DNA of 26,469 nt from Actinomycetota bacterium (GTDB lineage: Bacteria > Actinomycetota > Actinomycetes > Streptosporangiales > Streptosporangiaceae). Made by a program: the position numbers and the translations under genes. The notes beneath the pieces are model-generated. The model searched no databases, had not been told where the DNA came from, and was given only the letters and a program-made list of their open reading frames with translations. Below are positions 14,987 through 20,377 of this stretch, in pieces (within the stretch, counting starts at the first letter, position 1; every line of letters begins with the position of its first letter). The DNA lies in contig PMST01000482.1 of assembly GCA_003168295.1 (NCBI GenBank), positions 890-27,358 on the forward strand, read 5' to 3'.

Positions 14987-15928
14987 GTGCGATTCGGAGC
15001 GTCGATCTGGCCGTGGAAGTGGCATAAGCCCTACGACGGCGCAATCAAGCGGATAGGACGCGCGGGGTTCCGGGCTACCGAACTCATCGCGTGGGACGAC
15101 GATTCGTTCACGGACTACTACACGGATCACACGGTGCGGGAGTTGCGGCAGATCCTCGACGACGAGGGAATGCTCCTGTCCCAGTTCGTGGTCAAGACGC
15201 CGGAACTCGCGAGCCCGGACCCGGCCCGCCGCGCGGCCGCGGTGGACCTGTTCAAGCTCGGAGTCGAGAAGACGGTCGCGCTCGGCTCGCCCATCATCAA
15301 CACGACCGTCCACTACCCGTTCGGGATATCGTTCCCGAGGCTCATGGACCGGCCGCTCATGCAGACGTTCTCCCAGGAGCTCCCGGGCGACCTCAACTGG
15401 GCGCAGAACTGGGAGGACTACATCTCCGCCCTGCGTGAGTGCGCCCAGGCGGCGCAGGACGGCGGGATCCGGTACAGCCTGGAGCCGCACCCGTTCCGGT
15501 ACGGCGCGAACACCGAGGGCCTGCTGCGTATCCTCGAGGCCGTCGACTCCCCGACGCTGGGCGTCAACGTCGACCCCAGCCACCTGTTTGCGGTGGGGGA
15601 CCTGCCGAACATCACCGTCTACCGTCTCGGCGACCGGGTGCTGCACTGCCACTTCTCGGACAACGACGGCGAGACGAACGCCCACTGGCGTCCCGGCATG
15701 GGCAAGATCGACTGGCGGCACGTCATGCGCGCGCTCGCGGACACCGGGTTCGATGGCGTCATCTCGCTTGAATTCGAGGACATCCCCGGAGTGGCGCGGG
15801 GCTTCGTGGACTCCCAAGGTGCCTACCACGGGAACGCGGAGGCGACAGGCGGGTTCGAGGACGAGTACCAGATCGCGCTCGGCTATCTCACTGGGCTCGC
15901 GAACGAGGTCGGGCTGAACGTCGATTAA
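14987..15928 (+). CDS. Xylose isomerase-like TIM-barrel protein (sugar phosphate isomerase/epimerase family), paralogue 2
   Basis: A 313-residue barrel of exactly the length of the protein at 11304-12245 and about 60 percent identical to it by eye. Shared blocks include YDGAI, DEGMLLSQFV-like, PHPFRY/MHPFRY, DPSH, FSDNDG and SLEFEDIPGV. Metal ligands appear as Glu in YSLEPHPFRY, Asp/His in VNVDPSHLF, His in LHCHFSDNDG and Glu in ISLEFEDIPG. GTG 14987 follows GGAGG by eight bases. It sits 85 bases after the MFS gene with a possible own promoter. Two such paralogues may form a hetero-oligomer or take successive steps, as LgdB1 and LgdB2 do in levoglucosan breakdown (elimination, then hydration). 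The function here is inferred. Confidence 0.88.
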   Translation: MRFGASIWPWKWHKPYDGAIKRIGRAGFRATELIAWDDDSFTDYYTDHTVRELRQILDDEGMLLSQFVVKTPELASPDPARRAAAVDLFKLGVEKTVALGSPIINTTVHYPFGISFPRLMDRPLMQTFSQELPGDLNWAQNWEDYISALRECAQAAQDGGIRYSLEPHPFRYGANTEGLLRILEAVDSPTLGVNVDPSHLFAVGDLPNITVYRLGDRVLHCHFSDNDGETNAHWRPGMGKIDWRHVMRALADTGFDGVISLEFEDIPGVARGFVDSQGAYHGNAEATGGFEDEYQIALGYLTGLANEVGLNVD

Positions 15929-16060
15929 CCATCGGCGGCGGCCATCTTCTGGTCGGCCACGCGGCAGCGAGACGTGGGCATCACGATCTCCCGAGGATGC
16001 CCGGTCGGGGCTAAGCCATGGGCCGACGGCCGGAATCGTCGCGCCCCCTGGTGGATTTTG

Positions 16061-16076
16061 GTAACCTTCCGTTTAC
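16061..16076. promoter_or_regulatory. Candidate operator G, upstream of the degenerate SDR
   Basis: GTAACCTTCCGTTTAC, extended to 18 bp by flanking G and C (GGTAAC...TTTACC). It has the same outer arms as site B. It lies 99 bases before the SDR start and downstream of the TIM-barrel 3 gene. Confidence 0.48.
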
Positions 16077-16082
16077 CGAGTG

Positions 16083-16118
16083 GTCACCTTGGTGACAAGG
16101 ATGTTACTCTTTGTCACC
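16083..16118. repeat. Nested inverted repeats (GTCACC/GGTGAC family)
   Basis: GTCACC-TT-GGTGAC (16083-16096) is a perfect inverted repeat. Its right arm, extended as GGTGACAA (16091-16098), also pairs perfectly with TTGTCACC (16111-16118) across 12 bases. Two alternative hairpins therefore share one arm. This could be a compound operator upstream of the SDR, or a terminator for the TIM-barrel 3 transcript. Confidence 0.5.
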
Positions 16119-16174
16119 CCCCGTGTTGACGTGTCCGTGGTGTCGTTGTTCAGCATGGAGATCAAGGTGAGCCG

Positions 16175-17104
16175 TTGAGCCAGGATTACCGTCGGGTGGC
16201 CCTGGTCAGCGACGGCTCGAGCGGCATCGGCGCGGCCACCGTGCGCAGGCTGGCCGCGGCCGGCTGGGACGTAAGCTTCTGTCACCGCGGCGACGAGCAG
16301 GCCGTCCGCCAGGTCGAGAAGGCTGTCTCCGAACTCGGCGGCCGGGTCCTGGCCGTCGAGGTCGACGTGACCGACGAGGCCGACGTCGCCTCCTGGTTCC
16401 AGCGGGCGCAGGACGAGCTCGGCCCGGTGCAGGCCGCGGTGAGCTGCGCGGGGATGACCAGGGACCGGCCGCTGGCGCGGCTGGAGGAGGCGGACTGGCG
16501 CGCGGTGCTCGACACCGGCCTGGACGGCATGTTCCATATCTGCCGGGCTGCCATGTTCGCCATGATGAAGCAGCGATCGGGCCGCATCGTCGCGGTGTCC
16601 TCGGTCTGCGGGGCCTACGACCACTCCGCGCCCCACGCCCGGCCGGCCCACCAGGGGGCGGCCCACCACTGGCCGGTCCGAGCCGGGATCGCCGGGTTCG
16701 TCCCGGCGCTGTCCGCCCTGACAAGCCGGTTCGGCGTCAGCGTCAACGCCGTGACTCCCGGCCCGGCCACGCACGACATGAACGCGATCCTGCCCGAACT
16801 CACCCGGGCCGACCTGACCGAGACGGTCGCGCTCCGCCGGTTCGACGACGCCTCCGACGTCGCCGACCTGGTCACCTTCCTGCTCTCGGCATCCTGCGGC
16901 ATCACCGGCCGCGTCCTGGAAGTCCGCAGTCCCATCTCGCTCTTAACGCCCGCCCGTTCCGGGCGCAACCGAATAAGAAGTACAAAAGCCACGGCCCGTT
17001 CCGCGAATAAATTATCCGGAACGAGCCGTGGCATTACGGTCCGGACTCCGCTCAAGCCCCGGCCGGCGAACCTTACCGGACGGCCTCGGCGGCGGTCTGG
17101 ATGA
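16175..17104 (+). CDS. Short-chain dehydrogenase (FabG-like) with degenerate active site; possible pseudogene
   Basis: An SDR-fold protein that probably no longer catalyses the family reaction. The NAD(P) loop is present as DGSSGIGAA (about 13-21), with DVTDEADV and SCAGMT in their usual places, the Ser in AVSSVCGAY and a VTPGPATHDMN segment. Where FabG enzymes have YAASKAG this protein reads HHWPVRAG, so both the catalytic Tyr and Lys are lost, and an insertion of about eight residues (DHSAPHAR region) precedes it. After ITGRVLEV (about residue 250) the frame continues some 60 residues with unrelated basic sequence through two hairpins to a stop at 17104. Start TTG 16175 follows AAGGTGA. An off-frame TAA at 16944-16946 lies where a normal SDR would end. 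Confidence 0.6.
   Translation: MSQDYRRVALVSDGSSGIGAATVRRLAAAGWDVSFCHRGDEQAVRQVEKAVSELGGRVLAVEVDVTDEADVASWFQRAQDELGPVQAAVSCAGMTRDRPLARLEEADWRAVLDTGLDGMFHICRAAMFAMMKQRSGRIVAVSSVCGAYDHSAPHARPAHQGAAHHWPVRAGIAGFVPALSALTSRFGVSVNAVTPGPATHDMNAILPELTRADLTETVALRRFDDASDVADLVTFLLSASCGITGRVLEVRSPISLLTPARSGRNRIRSTKATARSANKLSGTSRGITVRTPLKPRPANLTGRPRRRSG
16951..16965 (+). terminator. Small hairpin in the SDR tail
   Basis: CGCCCG-TTC-CGGGCG, a perfect six-base stem, just after the off-frame TAA where a normal SDR gene would end. It may be the first half of an original terminator region. Confidence 0.35.
16988..17032 (+). terminator. Long terminator-like hairpin inside the SDR frame
   Basis: GCCACGGC (16988-16995) pairs with GCCGTGGC (17025-17032), and CGTTCCG (16997-17003) pairs with CGGAACG (17017-17023), with one mismatch and an AT-rich 13-base loop. 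No T-run follows. It could serve both the SDR and the opposite-strand hydrolase remnant. Thirteen bases of its left arm recur inverted at 20353-20365. Confidence 0.6.
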
Positions 17105-17225
17105 GCTGGGCCACCTCGTCGGGGTGAGAGATCGTCGCTACGTGGCCGGACGGGACTTCCACCGTGGTGGCGCCCATGCGCGCGGCGAACTGGCGCCAGC
17201 CTCGGGCGGGATGGCCTCGTCCAAG
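17073..17225 (-). pseudogene. C-terminal remnant of an alpha/beta hydrolase, frameshifted
   Basis: On the minus strand, ending at TAA 17073-17075, the frame reads FAARMGATTVEVPSGHVATI and then SHPDEVAQLIQTAAEAVR. This is the catalytic-His end of EstC-like alpha/beta hydrolases, with His in SGHVATISHPDEV. Just upstream the text AIPPEA, the normal lead-in to this segment, lies in another frame, pointing to a one-base shift near 17205. Nothing further upstream resembles the rest of the fold; a tandem repeat begins at 17229 instead. It is therefore a truncated and frameshifted relic. Confidence 0.68.
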
Positions 17226-17228
17226 CCG

Positions 17229-17313
17229 CACCCCTGTTCACGGCGCACCCCTGTTCACGGCGCACCCCGGTCCACGGGGCACCGCTGTCCACGGGGCACC
17301 GCTGTCCACAGGT
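17229..17313. repeat. Five tandem copies of a 17-bp unit
   Basis: Units start at 17229, 17246, 17263, 17280 and 17297. The first two are identical (CACCCCTGTTCACGGCG); later copies drift to CACCGCTGTCCACGGGG. The array abuts the break point of the hydrolase remnant. The rest of the non-coding stretch 17105-17472 holds that remnant and the AT-rich promoter of the HNH gene, with no other gene visible. Confidence 0.85.
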
Positions 17314-17405
17314 ATCTCGCCAACACGCACATCGTCGCGCCTGCCCACCGAGTCACGCGAGCCTCGGCCGCCCCGTCAGTCTCCTCTAGAATAAGCCCTT
17401 CAAGG

Positions 17406-17434
17406 TTGAAATTCGACTATGATTTCGATACAAT
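17406..17434 (+). promoter_or_regulatory. Strong sigma-70-type promoter of the DUF222/HNH gene
   Basis: TTGAAA (17406-17411), a 17-base spacer and TACAAT (17429-17434), in a locally AT-rich stretch unlike its surroundings. The ATG follows 38 bases after the -10, behind AAAGGTGG. Confidence 0.6.
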
Positions 17435-17472
17435 AATCTTAAGTTGCAATTCTCCCGAACGAAAGGTGGCTC

Positions 17473-19650
17473 ATGTCCGAAGGACCGTTCCCCGATCGCG
17501 GGCAAGACGGCAAGGAGCCCGACGGCTCCAAGCCGCAGCCCGCCGACAGGAGCGGGCCGGAAAACCGAGTCCCAGCGCCCTCTGGTGACCAGGACAGCGA
17601 CGCGACGCTGTCCGTGGCACTCCCGGACGAGCATGAAGCGCCGCCGGAAGAGCCGGTGCAGGGCCTTTTCATCTGCCTGCCGGCCGAGCAGGCAGACCTG
17701 TCCGGGTTCGCCGACGGCACCGCTACGCACCCGATCGCGCCGGGTCCGCTGCTGGCCGAGGTGGTGACCGCGGTAGCCGGAGGCGACGGTGCCGGGCTGG
17801 CTCAGATCTCAGAGGACTGCCTGTTCTCGGTGCTGTCGGCGGGCCGCCGGATGTCGTCCTGGGGAACCTGGCTCGAGCTGGCCGCCATGCGCGAACTCGC
17901 CGTCCGCCACCCCGACGCCCCGGACAGTCGTGCCAGCCGGAGCCGCACTCCCAAGACCTCCGGCACCCCCGTCCAGGACCCTCCTGGCGCTCAGGATCGC
18001 CCTGCTTCCCAGGATCAGTCTGCCGCGCCGAAGTCGGCCGGCACCGCGCAGGACCCCGCCGGTGCCGGTGCCGGTGCCGGTGCCGGTGCCGGTGCCGCGG
18101 GTGCTCCGGCCGGCCCGAATCAGCCTGCCGATGACGGGCGGATCCAGTTCAGCGAGTTCATCTCTGATGAGGTGGCCTGTGAGCTGCGGCTGACCTGGAT
18201 GGCCGCGGAGGACCGGATGGCTTACGCGTGCGATCTGGCCGGGCGGCTGCCGGTGACGTTCGCGACGCTGGGTGCGGGGCTGATCGACCCGGTCCACGCC
18301 AAGATCAACTTCGAGCAGACCGAGTACCTGTCCGCGGCCGACGCGGCCAAGGCCGACCCGATCCTGGCCGCGGCGGCGCAGAAGAAGACCTACGCCGAGC
18401 TCCGCGCCGCCGCGGCCAAGCTGGCCCTCAAGCTCGACCCGGAATCGGCGGAGCGGCGCAAGCAGGCCCGCCGCAAGAACGACGCGCACGTCCGCCCGTT
18501 CCGGGAAGAGTCCGGGAACGCCGGGATGACCGCCCGGGAACTTCCCTCCGATGAGGTCCTCGCGTCCTGGCAGCACATCGAGCAGCGGGCCCGGGAGCTG
18601 CGCGCCGCCGGGGTCCCCGGCACGCTGCGCGAACTGCGCATCCGCGCCTATTTGGATCTCCTCCAAGAACGCGACAGCCGCCTGGTCGCCGGGCCCGCCC
18701 CGGATCAGGGTCACAATCCGGCGGATGCGGCCGCCTCGAACGGCGTGCCGTCAGATGGGCCAGACGGACCGGAAGGACCGGAAGGACCGGGCGGCCCGGA
18801 TGGGAACGGCGGGCCGCAAGACGGCTCGGGCGGGAACGGCGGGAACGGGCCGGGGTCGCACAGCCCGGCCGGGCCGGGCACCGGCCCGTGCCTGGCCGCG
18901 CTGGTGAACCTCACCGTGCCGCTGGCCGCCGCGCTGGGCCAGTCCGGGACACCGGGCGAGGCCGGCGGGTTCGGGCTGCTGGACGCCGCCACCGCCCGCG
19001 ACCTGCTCGCGGCCGCCGCCCGCAGCCCGCACACCCGCTGGTGCGTCACCGTCCTGCATCCGGACGGGAGCGCCGCCGCCCACGGCTGCGCCACCGGCCG
19101 CCACCCCCCGCCCCCCGGCCCGGAACCACCCGGCCCGGAACCACCCGGCTCACCATCACCAGGCGGCGCATCACCGGCCGCACCACCGCCCCCAGGTCCC
19201 GCACCGCCAGGCCCCGCCGGCTCCGGCACCAGCAGCGGCACCAGCGGCGGCCCGGACCAGCAGCTCCCGCCCGACACCAGGGCCCGGGACTACCTGCGCA
19301 CCCTGCGCGTCCGGCTGACCCCGATCGCCCGCGGCAGCTGCGACCACCGACACGCCGAACCCGGGTACCAGCCCAGCCGCAAGCTCCAGCACCTGATCCG
19401 CACCCGCAGCACCCGGTGCACCGCACCCGGCTGCGGCCGCCCCGCCGCGCGCTGCGACCTGGACCATACCCTCGCCTGGGACAAGGGCGGGCTCACCTGC
19501 GAATGCGGAATCGCGCCGCTGTGCAGACATCATCACCGGTGCAAGCAGGCCCAAGGGTGGCAGCTGACTCAGCCGGAACCAGGCGTCCTGGAATGGAAAA
19601 CCCCGCACGGACGCACCTACACCACCACCCCCACCGAGTATCCGGTCTAG
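17473..19650 (+). CDS. DUF222 / HNH endonuclease domain protein (13E12 repeat family)
   Basis: A protein of 725 residues with the layout of actinobacterial 13E12-type proteins: a long DUF222 helical region (about 215-420, including FISDEVACELRLTWMAAEDR and the RLPVTFATLGAGLIDPVHAK segment) and a C-terminal HNH nuclease. The HNH part begins at Cys649 (CTAPGCGRPA), with the DLDHTLAW catalytic His and the LCRHHHRCKQ segment near 682-691. Low-complexity Pro/Gly/Ala blocks fill the region between the two domains, and an Ala-Gly run near 197-208 comes from (GGTGCC)x6. ATG 17473 follows AAAGGTGG. Such genes are often multicopy and patchy between strains. The function is not established; nicking or mobile behaviour is inference. 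Confidence 0.88.
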   Translation: MSEGPFPDRGQDGKEPDGSKPQPADRSGPENRVPAPSGDQDSDATLSVALPDEHEAPPEEPVQGLFICLPAEQADLSGFADGTATHPIAPGPLLAEVVTAVAGGDGAGLAQISEDCLFSVLSAGRRMSSWGTWLELAAMRELAVRHPDAPDSRASRSRTPKTSGTPVQDPPGAQDRPASQDQSAAPKSAGTAQDPAGAGAGAGAGAGAAGAPAGPNQPADDGRIQFSEFISDEVACELRLTWMAAEDRMAYACDLAGRLPVTFATLGAGLIDPVHAKINFEQTEYLSAADAAKADPILAAAAQKKTYAELRAAAAKLALKLDPESAERRKQARRKNDAHVRPFREESGNAGMTARELPSDEVLASWQHIEQRARELRAAGVPGTLRELRIRAYLDLLQERDSRLVAGPAPDQGHNPADAAASNGVPSDGPDGPEGPEGPGGPDGNGGPQDGSGGNGGNGPGSHSPAGPGTGPCLAALVNLTVPLAAALGQSGTPGEAGGFGLLDAATARDLLAAAARSPHTRWCVTVLHPDGSAAAHGCATGRHPPPPGPEPPGPEPPGSPSPGGASPAAPPPPGPAPPGPAGSGTSSGTSGGPDQQLPPDTRARDYLRTLRVRLTPIARGSCDHRHAEPGYQPSRKLQHLIRTRSTRCTAPGCGRPAARCDLDHTLAWDKGGLTCECGIAPLCRHHHRCKQAQGWQLTQPEPGVLEWKTPHGRTYTTTPTEYPV
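18061..18096. repeat. (GGTGCC)x6 microsatellite in the HNH gene
   Basis: Six perfect hexamers encode alternating Gly-Ala in the linker before the DUF222 core. Changes in copy number would keep the reading frame. Confidence 0.85.
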
Positions 19651-19693
19651 CCTTGGCATGACCGCAGTGGCGACGGCGCTTTTCGGAGCCTTT

Positions 19694-20215
19694 CTAGGTC
19701 CGGTCGAAGGGCTCCGCATACCGGAACGCCCCGCGCACTGCCGGCTGGTAGCAGGCGAGAGTCCGCACCTCGAAGTACGGCTGCCAGCCAGGCACCGGCG
19801 GCGTGATCCTAAGGTCCGAGGCGAGCCGGAACCCGAACCGCTGGTAGTAACCGGGATCTCCGAGCAGCACCACCATGGGCTCGCCGAGCGCGTCGGCCGC
19901 ACCTAGCATCGCGTGCATGAGGGCGCTGCCCACGCCGGTCCGCTGCCGGTCGGGCCGGACGCTCAGCGGCCCGAGCGCCAGCACCGGTGTCTCGTCCACG
20001 TGGGCCCGCGTGCAGAGCACGTGCCCTATCACCTCATCCTGCGGCGTGACGGCCACCAGGGACAGCGCCGGGAGCCACGCCGGGCTGGCCCGGAGCTCGT
20101 CCACCAGCCGAGCCTCCACCGTTTCCAGGCCCGGCGCATCGGGCCGCGCGAAAGCCGCCCCGGTGACAGCGCGGATGACAGGAACGTCGCCGCCCGATTC
20201 GCGTCTGATCAGCAT
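19694..20215 (-). CDS. GNAT family N-acetyltransferase (YhbS-like)
   Basis: Acetyl-CoA-dependent acyltransferase of 173 residues. Motif A for CoA binding is LGPLSVRPDRQRTGVGSALM (about 81-100), with the QRTGVG pyrophosphate loop. LGDPGYYQRFGF (about 117-128) is the characteristic YhbS-like strand. The start is taken at ATG 20215 because MLIRRESGGD is the usual beginning of this subfamily; the in-frame ATG at 20239 adds eight residues and has no ribosome site either. The gene ends 43 bases from the convergent HNH gene and stands alone. Substrate unknown. Confidence 0.85.
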   Translation of the reverse strand: MLIRRESGGDVPVIRAVTGAAFARPDAPGLETVEARLVDELRASPAWLPALSLVAVTPQDEVIGHVLCTRAHVDETPVLALGPLSVRPDRQRTGVGSALMHAMLGAADALGEPMVVLLGDPGYYQRFGFRLASDLRITPPVPGWQPYFEVRTLACYQPAVRGAFRYAEPFDRT

Positions 20216-20324
20216 CGCACCACGATGCCGTGCGCCCATTCTGCACGCAATCGAATAAACGGCAAACCGCTTACGGAACGCCGTGCATCAGGTAGGCGAA
20301 GCCGAAGACGTCGCGGTGGCCACT

Positions 20325-20370
20325 AAGCCACCCGGACCAACCAATTTAATCCGAACGGGCCGTGGTGCTT
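20325..20370 (-). terminator. Imperfect AT-looped hairpin after the aminotransferase fusion gene
   Basis: AAGCCACCCGG (from 20325) pairs imperfectly with the segment ending GTGGTGCTT (to 20370) around an AT-rich loop. The sequence shares 13 bases (GAACGGGCCGTGG) in inverted orientation with the left arm of the hairpin at 16988-17032. A separate perfect stem GGTGGC/GCCACC (20315-20332) overlaps it. It is placed eight bases downstream of the aminotransferase stop on the minus strand. Confidence 0.42.
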
Positions 20371-20377
20371 CATTCCG

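Noticed and set aside
17229..17313. CRISPR array
   Set aside because: Units are contiguous with no unique spacers and the unit is only 17 bp; no cas genes are present.
17028..17588. Plus-strand open frame across the repeat array and HNH promoter
   Set aside because: It spans a hydrolase relic on the other strand, a non-triplet tandem repeat and a promoter, so it is not a plausible gene.
18888..19661. Arg/Pro-rich open frame overlapping the HNH domain
   Set aside because: The HNH motif and DUF222 domain are in the other frame; this is a composition shadow.
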